A DNA stretch of 19,711 nt from Alphaproteobacteria bacterium (GCA_028281075.1 JANQKO010000066.1:1-19711); one strand, 5' to 3'. Positions 7,955-16,855 are shown, numbered from the stretch's first letter. Notes: generated by a model from the sequence alone, not told the origin. Made by a program: numbers and translations.

Positions 7955-8497
7955 CTAGGTTTCTTCTTCGTCACCACTAAACAGCGCTCCCTGCGGATCA
8001 ACGGGCGGCAATGGCAGATTAGGCGAGCCGATCACGGTCCGTCCGGTCTTTCGCGCAAACGAGGCCAGATTGTCATCGTCGCTGTAGATAATCTTTGCGC
8101 CTTCCGACTTTGCAATCGCCACGATCTGTCGATCGAACTTGACCTTTGCCCAACTGTCTATCGAACCACCCCGCTTGTCGCCGGATTCAATTGCTTCTCG
8201 CGTCATGACTGCGAGTTCAACCGCAGCCTTCTGATCGAACGGAACGATACGAAATACCGCCGCGGCGTTTATCTGAGACAGGTAGTCCGGTCCGGCGGGA
8301 CCGGCGCGGACCAGCACCTCGCTCAGAACCGGTGTCGGGATCAGAATTTTTGTTCGGCTTTCTTCCAGCGTCTGGACCAGGTGCGCTATGCGCTCGTGAT
8401 AGGAACCAACGACGGTATTGGTTTCTCGACCAATTGGAGCAGGTACGTCGCGCGCCAGAAACGGCAGAAGCATTGTGGTGTCGAACACCACCATCAT
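7955..8497 (-). CDS. PIN-domain protein (VapC-like ribonuclease fold)
   Basis: The 180-residue protein begins MMVVFDTTMLLPFL, with the first PIN acidic residue at D6. It continues with E60 in VLSEVLVR, D122 in KFDRQIVAIA and an acidic cluster YSDDDNL at about 139-143, so the four metal-binding acids of a PIN nuclease are all present. PIN proteins of this type cut RNA, often tRNA or mRNA, and many are toxins. It is longer than a typical VapC (about 130-140 aa). It overlaps the preceding gene by four bases (ATGA). Base composition is much lower in GC than the flanks, suggesting transfer. Whether it is a toxin, and what RNA it cuts, cannot be read from the sequence. Confidence 0.82.
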   Translation of the reverse strand: MMVVFDTTMLLPFLARDVPAPIGRETNTVVGSYHERIAHLVQTLEESRTKILIPTPVLSEVLVRAGPAGPDYLSQINAAAVFRIVPFDQKAAVELAVMTREAIESGDKRGGSIDSWAKVKFDRQIVAIAKSEGAKIIYSDDDNLASFARKTGRTVIGSPNLPLPPVDPQGALFSGDEEET

Positions 8498-9267
8498 TGC
8501 GTCTCGTCATCGTCACTTCGTATTCGTTTCAAATCGGACCAAGGATCTTCGGCATTGTTCCAATCGCTACCGGGGGTATCTCTAAGGCGCGCAACCACCG
8601 CTGAAAGCGGCTCGTTTCGAAGCGGTTCAAAACTGGATATGGAGAACCCGTCCAGTTTCCATTCCCCGTCCCCCCCGCGCAACCATCGGCCAGTCCCAGC
8701 GATCCTGACTTCGGGTCCGAAGATGTAGCGGCCTAGCTGTTTGGCCAGGTCGCGCGTCGCAGTGCAAATGTATGTCCCGCCCGTCTCGGATTGCAGGTGG
8801 ACAGGGACGGATGCGCCCTTACCGCCAAGCCTGATGACCTGGCCGTCGAGCGTACCCGTTTGACTAAACGGGCCGAATGGCTCCGTCTCTGGCTGAAGCC
8901 GGCCGGGGAACTGGACGATCGTTGTCCCTGCCTCTTCGACTATTTCACCAACGGCATGGTCTTCCCGAAGGAGTTGGTTGACACGCTTGTAGGCATCAAC
9001 GCCCGGACCGAGTCCATCGCGAGCTTGCAGAACCCGATTTCGGACCTTCGGAAGAGCGTCTCCGTCAACCCGCTGGACGAGAACTGCACTGCTCTTCTCC
9101 AGCTTGACAAAATGTACGCTTTCGCGCTCGCCATACATGGCGGCAAGGTCAGACATGTACTCCGCCAGACGCGCCATGGGGAGCGTGTCTGGTGTGAACA
9201 CATCGATCTTGAAGCGTAGCTCGTAGCTGCGGGTCAAGGTGCAGGCCTCGCTGTTGGAACGCGCCAC
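8494..9267 (-). CDS. Conserved-looking protein of unknown function, partner of the PIN protein
   Basis: I do not recognise a named family for this 257-residue protein. It begins at a GTG (9267) with no strong ribosome site; the segment YELRFKIDVFTPDTLPMARLAEYMSDL looks like the conserved N-terminal core, and an internal ATG at the MARLAEYM motif is an alternative start. The middle (GTLDGQVIRLGGKGASVPVHLQ, then GTYICTATRDLAKQLGRYIFG) reads as alternating beta strands and a helix, and the acidic C-terminus (SDDDETQ) overlaps the PIN start by four bases. There are no membrane segments or signal peptide. The layout, a first gene translationally coupled to a PIN nuclease, resembles a toxin-antitoxin or regulated nuclease pair, but it is longer than known VapB antitoxins and shows no obvious DNA-binding motif. 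Confidence 0.7.
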   Translation of the reverse strand: MARSNSEACTLTRSYELRFKIDVFTPDTLPMARLAEYMSDLAAMYGERESVHFVKLEKSSAVLVQRVDGDALPKVRNRVLQARDGLGPGVDAYKRVNQLLREDHAVGEIVEEAGTTIVQFPGRLQPETEPFGPFSQTGTLDGQVIRLGGKGASVPVHLQSETGGTYICTATRDLAKQLGRYIFGPEVRIAGTGRWLRGGDGEWKLDGFSISSFEPLRNEPLSAVVARLRDTPGSDWNNAEDPWSDLKRIRSDDDETQ

Positions 9268-9270
9268 CTG

Positions 9271-9292
9271 ACCGCCGGTTGTGAGTGGCGGT
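9271..9292. promoter_or_regulatory. Inverted repeat before the PIN cassette, with possible -10 box
   Basis: A 6-bp inverted repeat ACCGCC / GGCGGT with a 10-base spacer lies just upstream of the GTG at 9267. About 20 bases further upstream on the minus strand is TATAGT (9309-9314 on the plus numbering), a five-of-six match to a sigma70 -10 box, though with no convincing -35. The position between promoter and start suits an autoregulatory operator, but the repeat is short. Confidence 0.3.
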
Positions 9293-9376
9293 AGTAAGAC
9301 ACTTGCCGACTATATCAGCGATAGCGCACACCGTGCGAGCGCCATGGTCCGACGCGGCACGATAATGGCGTCAATC

Positions 9377-9412
9377 AAAAAAAAGCCCGGAAATCCGTGA
9401 GGATTTCCGGGC
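9377..9412 (-). terminator. Strong intrinsic terminator
   Basis: On the minus strand a perfect 12-bp stem (GCCCGGAAATCC pairing with GGATTTCCGGGC, tetraloop) is followed by eight T residues. It can only serve transcripts running leftward, that is, the LysR gene or a small RNA between them; it lies about 230 bases past the LysR stop, which is long for a simple 3' end. Confidence 0.92.
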
Positions 9413-9540
9413 AAGTCTAACAGGGAGGCTTCACGTCTGGGAGACGTAGAAGTTTGGGCCATCTCGCAACATGGGGGGTCGTGCGATGACCCGAATCCCG
9501 GACCCGGAGGCCCGGGCGGATGGTGCAATGCAACATCCGT
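9377..9540 (-). ncRNA. Candidate structured small RNA (AbcR/alpha-r15-like placement)
   Basis: Between the LysR gene and the terminator the minus strand holds five consecutive hairpins: CGGATG/CATCCG (9517-9539), CCCGG/CCGGG (9503-9516), GGGTC/GACCC (9476-9492), a 10-bp stem with one bulge and a CCC loop (9429-9452), and the terminator. Pyrimidine-rich CUCC motifs fall in loops or single strands: CCTCC in the second hairpin, CTCCC in the fourth, and CCTCCC between the fourth and the terminator. An AT-rich patch TAAATATTGTT just upstream (about 9546-9556) could be a -10 region, giving a transcript of about 160 nt; a start near 9495 would give about 115 nt. CUCC loops and a position beside an LsrB-like gene recall the AbcR family of alphaproteobacteria. 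I cannot confirm homology, and no coding ORF is convincing here. Confidence 0.5.
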
Positions 9541-9645
9541 CGGAACAATATTTAGTGGTTGATGGGCCGGGTTGCCACCCACATGGCCGCATTGGTGATA
9601 TGCGCGTCCCGCATACCTGTGACGGAGGCGGCGCGGCGGCGACGA

Positions 9646-10536
9646 TCAGAAGGTCCAGTCCTGGACCTTGCTGATCAGGAAGTCCCGGAACACGCCGATG
9701 CGCTTGGTGTTGCGCAGCTCCTCGGGATAGACGAAGTAGGTATCGAAGCTGGGGCCTTCGATGTCCGGCAGCACCCGGACCAGCGAATTGTTGCCGTGCA
9801 CCATGTAGTCCGGCAGGGCGGCGATGCCCAGGCCGGATTCGACCGCCAGCACCAGGCCGTAGATGTTGTTGACCTGCAGCACCGGCCGGCGCCGGGTATG
9901 CGGCTTGGCGCCGAAATTCAGCAGCCAGTTGACGTTGCGCAGCGACGGCGGCGCCTCGCTGCCATAGACGACGATGGCGTGCGCGTCCAGGTCCTCGACC
10001 TTTTCCGGCGCGCCGTGGCGGTCGATATATCCCTGCGTGGCGTAGATGTGGTTATGCACCGTCAGCAGCCGGCGCTTGACCAGGTCGGGCTGGGTCGGCG
10101 CGCTGAGGCGGATGGCGACATCGGCCTCGCGCATCGCCAGGTCGAGTTCCCGGTCCTCGCAGATCAGGCTGAGCGAGATGTCCGGATAGAGCTCCAGGAA
10201 TTCGCGGATGCGCGGGGTCAGCCAGGTCGAGCCGAAGCCGACGGTGGTGGTCACCCGCAGGTCGCCCGAGGGCTTGGCCTTGCTGTCGGCCAGCATCGCC
10301 TTGGCGATCGCCAGCTTGCCGAAGACGTCGTGCGCGGTGCTGTAGAGCAGCTCGCCCTGCTCGGTCAGGATCAGGCCGCGTGCGTGCCGGTGGAACAGCG
10401 ACACGCCGAGCTCGTCCTCCAGCGAGCTGACCTGGCGGCTGACGGCCGACTGGCTGAGCGCCAGTTCCTCGCCGGCATGCGTGAAGCTTCCGGCCTGCGC
10501 GACGGCGTGGAATATCCTCAGCTTGTCCCAGTCCAT
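9646..10536 (-). CDS. lsrB: LysR-family transcription regulator, LsrB/VtlR-like
   Basis: This is a DNA-binding regulator of 296 residues. The N-terminal winged helix (residues about 3-60: FHAVAQAGSFTHAGEELALSQSAVSRQVSSLEDELG, cited here in overlapping short motifs SFTHAGEEL and SQSAVSRQVSSLEDELG) is followed by the LysR substrate-binding domain starting near GDLRVTTTVGFG. The combination MDWDKLRIFHAV, LFHRHARGLILTEQGELL and its place directly downstream of trxB match what I know of LsrB (Sinorhizobium) and VtlR (Brucella, Agrobacterium), regulators linked to oxidative stress, envelope and small-RNA control. The gene starts 67 bases after the trxB stop and is probably co-transcribed with it. 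The candidate small RNA lies downstream. LysR family is certain; the LsrB assignment is likely. Confidence 0.9.
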   Translation of the reverse strand: MDWDKLRIFHAVAQAGSFTHAGEELALSQSAVSRQVSSLEDELGVSLFHRHARGLILTEQGELLYSTAHDVFGKLAIAKAMLADSKAKPSGDLRVTTTVGFGSTWLTPRIREFLELYPDISLSLICEDRELDLAMREADVAIRLSAPTQPDLVKRRLLTVHNHIYATQGYIDRHGAPEKVEDLDAHAIVVYGSEAPPSLRNVNWLLNFGAKPHTRRRPVLQVNNIYGLVLAVESGLGIAALPDYMVHGNNSLVRVLPDIEGPSFDTYFVYPEELRNTKRIGVFRDFLISKVQDWTF

Positions 10537-10603
10537 GACGCCAACCTGTATGCGCGGACCCGTGTCGTCCGCGTCCTCCCCGAGCTATGGCATGCCGATC
10601 TTC

Positions 10604-11572
10604 TTATTCGGCGGCCTGAGCGGCGCCGGAATCGAGCATGGTCAGATATCGTTCGGCCTCGAGCGCGGCCATGCAGCCGGTGCCGGCCGCCGTCACCGCC
10701 TGGCGATAGATCTTGTCCTGGACGTCGCCGGCCGCGAAGACGCCCGGGACCTCGGTGGCCGTGCTGTCGGCGGCCGTGAACAGATAGCCTTCGTCGTCCA
10801 TCGGCAACTGGCCGCGAAACAGCTCGGTCTGCGGCTTGTGCCCGATGGCGATGAAGACGCCGTGCAGCGCGATCTCGCGGGTCTCGCCGCTCGCGACCTG
10901 CCGCAGCCGGACGCCGGTGACGCCCGGCGGCTCGGTGTTGCCCAGGATCTCGTCCAGCACGTGGTTCCAGACCATCTCGACCTTGTCGTTGGCGAACAGC
11001 CGGTCCTGCAGGATCTTTTCCGCCCGGAGCTGGTCGCGGCGGTGGATCAGGTAGACCTTGCGGGCGAAGTTGGTCAGGAACAGCGCCTCCTCGACCGCGG
11101 TGTTGCCGCCGCCGACGACGCAGACCTCGCGGTCGCGGTAGAAAAACCCGTCACAGGTGGCGCAGGCCGAGACGCCGAAACCCTGGAAGCGCTGCTCGCT
11201 TTCCAGGCCCAGCCATTTCGCCTGCGCGCCGGTGCTGATGATCAGCGTGTCGGCCGTGTAGACGTCGCCGGAATCGCCGACGCAGCGGACCGGCCGCGAC
11301 TTGAGGTCGACCTCGACGATCGTGTCGCCGAACCGCTGGGTGCCGACATTCGCCGCCTGCTGCTCCATCTGCTCCATCAGCCAGGGGCCCTGGATCACGT
11401 CGGCGAAGCCGGGATAATTCTCGACGTCGGTGGTGATCGTCATCTGTCCGCCCGGTTGCAAGCCGTGCACGATGGCCGGCTTCAGACCCGCGCGCGCGGC
11501 ATAGATGGCGGCCGTCAGGCCGGCTGGCCCCGATCCCAGGATCAGCACGCGGAAATGGCGGGTCTCGGACAT
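10604..11572 (-). CDS. trxB: Thioredoxin-disulfide reductase
   Basis: TrxB is a flavoprotein that reduces thioredoxin with NADPH. Starting at the ATG at 11572 gives 322 residues, the usual length; this start has a good ribosome site (AAGGAG six or seven bases upstream), whereas a longer frame adds 11 residues with none. Motifs seen: FAD-binding GSGPAG at 13-18, redox-active CATC at 137-140, NADPH-binding GGGNTAVE at about 154-161 with the downstream HRRDQLRA, and the C-terminal FAD motif AAGDVQD. A leftward promoter is visible upstream. It is followed by the LysR gene and preceded by an ELM1-family gene on the same strand. Confidence 0.96.
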   Translation of the reverse strand: MSETRHFRVLILGSGPAGLTAAIYAARAGLKPAIVHGLQPGGQMTITTDVENYPGFADVIQGPWLMEQMEQQAANVGTQRFGDTIVEVDLKSRPVRCVGDSGDVYTADTLIISTGAQAKWLGLESEQRFQGFGVSACATCDGFFYRDREVCVVGGGNTAVEEALFLTNFARKVYLIHRRDQLRAEKILQDRLFANDKVEMVWNHVLDEILGNTEPPGVTGVRLRQVASGETREIALHGVFIAIGHKPQTELFRGQLPMDDEGYLFTAADSTATEVPGVFAAGDVQDKIYRQAVTAAGTGCMAALEAERYLTMLDSGAAQAAE

Positions 11573-11637
11573 AGCGCTCTCCTTGCGCGCGCCGTCCGGC
11601 AACAACGCCTGACCGCACCGCGCGTCAACAGTTCAGT

Positions 11638-11666
11638 TATGTAAATCGCCGCCCCGGCCCTCGCAA
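11638..11666 (-). promoter_or_regulatory. Possible sigma70-type promoter of trxB
   Basis: Read on the minus strand, TTGCGA is followed after 17 bases by TACATA, a partial match to -35 and -10 elements, about 66 bases before the trxB ATG. It lies in the only AT-rich spot of the 247-base gap between the ELM1-family gene and trxB. The rest of the gap holds no gene I can support. Confidence 0.35.
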
Positions 11667-11819
11667 GGCGGACAGGCAAATGCCGAAACGAACGCCGTTC
11701 GCCAGGCCGCCAGCGCGCCCCGGCGATCGCGTCTCGACATCAACGTCCCCGATTCCGGCTATCTTACCTGAAGCGGCGGCCGGCCGCATCCCGAACCTGC
11801 AACGGCGGCGGATCGGGTC

Positions 11820-12785
11820 TCAGGCGCCTCCGTGCCGCGCCAGCCGGGCCAGGACCTCGCGGGCGATATCGCCGGTCTCGTCCAGTGCCGGACAGGCCCA
11901 GTGTTCGAGGCGGCCGTCGAAGCGGCGGGTATGGCCGGCCTCGCGGAGCGCCCGGTGAAAGGCGCGGAATTTCCGGCTGCCGCCGTCCAGCTCGACCACA
12001 TGGACCGGCTTTCCGGTGGCGCAGGCCTCGGAGACCATGGTGGCCGAGTCGCAGGTGACGATAATGGCGTCGGCGAGGCCGAGATAGCCGAAATAGGGAT
12101 TCGGCCCGTCGAAATTCCAGATCTCGGCCCCGGTCGGGGCCAGCCGCTCGCGCAGCACGGCCAGGTTTGCCGCGCCCGTCCGGCGCGACGGGGTCACGGC
12201 GAGCCCGGCGTCGAGCGCGGCGAGCCGGTCCGAGAGCGCCGCCATGATCGCCGGCGTCAGACGATAGGCCGAACTGCTGCCGCCGATCAGGACCGCGACC
12301 AGTGGCCGCGGCAGGTGCGCCAGCCGCGGCGCGAACCGTTCCGCCTCGGCGGCGAGACGCGCCGGCGTGACCCGGTGCAGCGCGCCCAGCGTTTCGATGA
12401 CGTTGGCGCCGGACAGGCGGTCGTGCCGTGGCGGTACCACCAGGTCGAAGCGCTGCGGCGCCGTCTTCGGGTCCTGGATGTGCACCGTGAAGGTGCGGCC
12501 CCGGCTCACCCGGCGGATATGCAGCGAGAACGGCACGCTGCGCCGGCCGCAGGTGATCAGCAGGTCTGGCCAGGGCGGCGCGATGGCCTCGTCGCCGGCC
12601 GGCAGCGCCGCCAACGGCGCCGGCCACCATCCCGGCGGCAGCCAGGTCCAGGGCCGCCGCGGCCGCACGCGCCTGACCTCGAACGGCAGCCCGGTCCGTT
12701 CCGCCAGGCCGATGGCCTGGTTTTCCATGCCGGCATGGCCGGGCGTCAGCACCCAGCAGGACGGTGTGTCGGGCGATTCGCTCAT
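11820..12785 (-). CDS. ELM1 / mitochondrial fission ELM1-like family protein (DUF1022)
   Basis: The protein of 321 residues (ATG at 12785; a GTG at 12803 would add six) matches the bacterial ELM1-like family by its opening CWVLTPGHAGMENQAIGLAE, the central VHIQDPKTAP, the LIGGSSSAYRLT motif and ADAIIVTCDSATMVSEACATGKPV. Plant ELM1 acts in mitochondrial division; the bacterial members are uncharacterised and look like a GT-B glycosyltransferase-type fold with a nucleotide-sugar-like site. No signal peptide or clear membrane helix is seen. It lies between trxB and the divergent Lrp/AsnC gene, where other alphaproteobacteria usually have no gene, so it may be an insertion into an old gene order. 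Confidence 0.78.
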   Translation of the reverse strand: MSESPDTPSCWVLTPGHAGMENQAIGLAERTGLPFEVRRVRPRRPWTWLPPGWWPAPLAALPAGDEAIAPPWPDLLITCGRRSVPFSLHIRRVSRGRTFTVHIQDPKTAPQRFDLVVPPRHDRLSGANVIETLGALHRVTPARLAAEAERFAPRLAHLPRPLVAVLIGGSSSAYRLTPAIMAALSDRLAALDAGLAVTPSRRTGAANLAVLRERLAPTGAEIWNFDGPNPYFGYLGLADAIIVTCDSATMVSEACATGKPVHVVELDGGSRKFRAFHRALREAGHTRRFDGRLEHWACPALDETGDIAREVLARLARHGGA

Positions 12786-12871
12786 CGGCCGGCCATGGCT
12801 CACGCCGTGCCGGCGGCGCGGACGGCCGCATTTCGCGCGGCGCGAACGGGCGGCCTTTGCGGTACCGGCCG

Positions 12872-12893
12872 ATTGCGTAATATTATTGCGTAA
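12872..12893. promoter_or_regulatory. Direct repeat, probable operator/promoter of the Lrp/AsnC gene
   Basis: The 9-base word ATTGCGTAA occurs twice (12872-12880 and 12885-12893) with a 13-base period, separated by TATT; the whole is AT-rich and imperfectly palindromic. It is 24-45 bases before the Lrp-type gene start, in the gap between divergently transcribed genes. AsnC/Lrp proteins commonly bind AT-rich palindromes and repress their own genes, so an autoregulatory site is plausible. Confidence 0.45.
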
Positions 12894-12916
12894 GCGGTCA
12901 GACCAGGGTTCGAAAC

Positions 12917-13408
12917 ATGCAACGCGTCAAGCTCGACAAGATCGACCGGCAGATCCTGGAGGAACTGCGCACGAACGGTCGCATGACCAATGTCGAGCTG
13001 GCCCGACGGGTCGGCATCTCGGCGCCGCCCTGCCTGCGGCGGGTCCGGGCGCTCGAGGAGGCGGGCTTCATCGGCGGCTACCATGCCGAACTCAACGCCG
13101 AGGCGCTGGGCTATGGCCTGACGGTGTTCGCCATGGTCGGCCTGCACAGCCAGGCCGAGGCGGACCTGGAGGCGTTCGAGGCGATGGTGCGGTCGTGGCC
13201 GATGGTGCGCGAGTGCCATATGCTCACCGGTGAGGCGGATTTCATTCTCAAGATCGTCGCCCGCGACTGGGATACCTGGCAAACCTTCCTGACCAGCGAG
13301 CTGACCCCGGCGCCGAACGTGGCCAGCGTCAAGACCTCGCCGGTGCTGCGCCGTTCGAAATCGGATCCGGGCGTGCCGCTGGACGCGGCGGTCATCAGCG
13401 AGAGCTGA
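12917..13408 (+). CDS. Lrp/AsnC family transcription regulator
   Basis: This is a 163-residue regulator with the two usual parts: an N-terminal helix-turn-helix (about 8-60, with LDKIDRQILEELRTNGRMT and VELARRVGISAPPCLRRVRAL) and a C-terminal RAM ligand/oligomerisation domain (about 65-145, with ECHMLTGEADFILKIVARD). A short proline- and serine-containing tail follows. In related alphaproteobacteria a Lrp-type gene sits near trxB and lsrB, and here it is divergent from the ELM1-family gene. A repeat upstream is a probable binding site. It is not possible to tell which amino acid it responds to. Confidence 0.92.
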   Translation: MQRVKLDKIDRQILEELRTNGRMTNVELARRVGISAPPCLRRVRALEEAGFIGGYHAELNAEALGYGLTVFAMVGLHSQAEADLEAFEAMVRSWPMVRECHMLTGEADFILKIVARDWDTWQTFLTSELTPAPNVASVKTSPVLRRSKSDPGVPLDAAVISES

Positions 13409-13437
13409 GGGAACATTTGAACATGGTCCTGTCGGCC

Positions 13438-13543
13438 CATGTTCGCGGCCTTGCCGGCCCGCTCCCCCACCCGGCCACCCAACGACAGCATCCTATGGGT
13501 GGCCGGGTGGGGGAACGGGCCGGCAAGGCGGCCATCAAACATG
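13438..13543. repeat. Long inverted repeat (REP/MITE-like or bidirectional terminator)
   Basis: The arms 13438-13480 and 13497-13543 pair almost perfectly around a 16-base loop. The inner 32 bases (including GCCGGCCCG and CCCCCACCCGGCCACCC) differ by one base, and the outer part pairs less evenly down to CATGTT/AACATG. Just outside, GAACATGG (13419-13426) can pair with CCATGTTC (13437-13444) as a competing 8-bp stem. It lies between two convergent genes with no U-tract. A dispersed palindromic repeat or a structural terminator would both fit. The rest of 13409-13589 shows no gene. Confidence 0.85.
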
Positions 13544-13589
13544 GCCGCCAGATATCTCCGACGCGGCCGGGGCCGCGCGCGAAAATGCG

Positions 13590-15182
<1,593 letters not shown>

Positions 15183-15223
15183 CTTTCCTTCCTCTGGCGA
15201 TCGGCATCGGTGCGAATATTGGC

Positions 15224-15244
15224 CGCCAATTCGTAAATTTGGCG
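15224..15244. promoter_or_regulatory. Inverted repeat upstream of the REC-PAS kinase
   Basis: CGCCAA and TTGGCG face each other with a nine-base AT-rich spacer, 42-62 bases before the kinase ATG. The surrounding 15183-15340 is unusually AT-rich and likely holds the kinase promoter; no clean -35/-10 pair stands out. Confidence 0.25.
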
Positions 15245-15340
15245 TAAACCACGTTTAGAAACAGCTAATTAACCGAATCGCGAAATGGAAGGAGATATTT
15301 CGTCTTTGTCGCGGGTGGGAGGTTTTCGGTCTGTTCGGCG

Positions 15341-16855
15341 CTACTCTTCGAACAGCTTTGCCAGGCGATCGGCCTCGTCGGGGGCAACGTTGTGGGGGTT
15401 GCCGGACAGGATGCCGACGACGTTGCGGAACTGGGCGCCCAGCGTCATGCCGGTCTTGTCGATGCGGTACTCGCGGATGCTCTTCTCGTGCACCGAGCCG
15501 CGCATTTTCAGCACGGTCAGGCCGCGTCGCATTTCGCCGAACATCTCGACATAGCGCAGCAGCACGATGGAATCGGTGATGGTCGAGATATGCGCTTCCG
15601 TCACCGAGGTGCCGCCGAGCAGCGTCGGTGTCGTCGACGTGACCATCGTGGCGATTTCCTTCTGCTTCACGAACGAGGTCAGGCCGATACAGAATTCGCG
15701 AAAGCCCTTTTTACTAGAAATCCGTTCCAGCGCCGACAGGCTGTCGACGGCCACCCGGTCGGGCTCGAACTCATCGATCTGATCGCGGATGCTGATCAGA
15801 TGGTCTTCCAGGCTCTGCACCTCGGGATAGACACAGGACACGAGCAGCGTGCCGTTCGCTTCCAGCGTCTTGAAGTCATAGCCCCAGCTCGTGGCGTTCC
15901 GGGACAACTGGTCGTGGCTTTCCTCGAAGGCCAGGAACAGGCATTTCTCGCCAGCCTGCGCCCCGGCGCCGATGAACTGCGTCGCTGACAGCGTCTTGCC
16001 GGTGCCGGTGGCGCCCGAGACCAGGATGACCGAGTCACGAAAGAAGCCGCCGCCGCACATCTCGTCCAGCTTGTCGTTGCCCGAGGTGACGCGGATGTTG
16101 GTCGACCCCTGGGTCAGGCCGATGGCGGCGAGCGGGATGACCTCGACCCCCTTGTGCGGCACGACCGAGAACGGGTACTCGCCCTTCGCGTGGGTGGTGC
16201 CGCGGAATTTCAGGACCTCCAGCGTCCGCCGCCGCTTTTCGGCGTCCAGCGCGTTGCGCAGGATGATCACGTTGTCGGCGACGAACTCCTCGACACCGAA
16301 GCGGGCGATCTCGCCGTATTCTTCGGTGCGCTCGACGGTCAGGACCGAGGTGACGCCGAGCTCGCGCAGGGAGGCGGTGATGCGCAGCAGCTCGCGCCGG
16401 ACGGTGGCGGCGTCGCTGAACTCGGCGAACACCGCGCCCAGCGAGTCCAGCGCCACCCGCCTGGCGTTGGTCCGGCTGATCGCCGCCTCGACCCGTACCA
16501 GCAGGCCGCCGAAATCGAAATCCCCGGTCAGGATCGGTTCGGCGCCGGGTGTGGGCGAGGCGTCGATGAAGGTCCACTTGCCGTTCTGCTCCCAGGTGCT
16601 GACGTCCCAGCCGAAGCCGCGCATGTTGCGGCGGATCTCGGCCGCTGGTTCCTCGAAGGTGATGAACACGCCGGCCTGGTCGAACTGCTGGATACCGGCG
16701 GCCAGGAAATGCGAGGCAAAGACCGTTTTCGCGCTGCCGGACGTCCCGGCGACCAGGGTCGTGCGCGCTTCCGGCAGACCGCCGAAGGAGATGTGGTCGA
16801 AGCCGGAAACACCTGTCGTGATCTTCGGAATCGACTGATCGGCCTGGGTCATCAT
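15341..16855 (-). CDS. kaiC: KaiC, double-domain RecA-like clock ATPase/kinase
   Basis: KaiC is the hexameric ATPase and autokinase of the Kai timing system. The 504 residues contain two RecA-like halves. CI has GTSGSAKT at 37-44 (alanine where cyanobacterial KaiC has glycine before the lysine), catalytic EE at 68-69 and ALDSLG near 136. CII has GATGTGKT at 281-288, EE at 311-312 and AVDSLSAL near 370. The CII phosphorylation motif AHISTITD (S424, T425) corresponds to S431/T432 of Synechococcus, with T419 matching T426. The C-terminus FRNVVGILSGNP...DEADRLAK resembles the A-loop and KaiA-binding tail of cyanobacterial KaiC. The ATG follows the kaiB stop with no spacing, so B and C are co-translated. 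Confidence 0.97.
   Translation of the reverse strand: MMTQADQSIPKITTGVSGFDHISFGGLPEARTTLVAGTSGSAKTVFASHFLAAGIQQFDQAGVFITFEEPAAEIRRNMRGFGWDVSTWEQNGKWTFIDASPTPGAEPILTGDFDFGGLLVRVEAAISRTNARRVALDSLGAVFAEFSDAATVRRELLRITASLRELGVTSVLTVERTEEYGEIARFGVEEFVADNVIILRNALDAEKRRRTLEVLKFRGTTHAKGEYPFSVVPHKGVEVIPLAAIGLTQGSTNIRVTSGNDKLDEMCGGGFFRDSVILVSGATGTGKTLSATQFIGAGAQAGEKCLFLAFEESHDQLSRNATSWGYDFKTLEANGTLLVSCVYPEVQSLEDHLISIRDQIDEFEPDRVAVDSLSALERISSKKGFREFCIGLTSFVKQKEIATMVTSTTPTLLGGTSVTEAHISTITDSIVLLRYVEMFGEMRRGLTVLKMRGSVHEKSIREYRIDKTGMTLGAQFRNVVGILSGNPHNVAPDEADRLAKLFEE

Noticed and set aside
9377..9540. 6S RNA, SRP RNA or tmRNA as identity of the structured region
   Set aside because: The series of short hairpins lacks the single long rod of 6S, the SRP tetraloop domain and the tRNA-like ends of tmRNA.
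9559..10779. Long plus-strand frame opposite the LysR gene
   Set aside because: Histidine-, arginine- and glutamine-rich antisense product with no family resemblance; the LysR and trxB genes explain this DNA.
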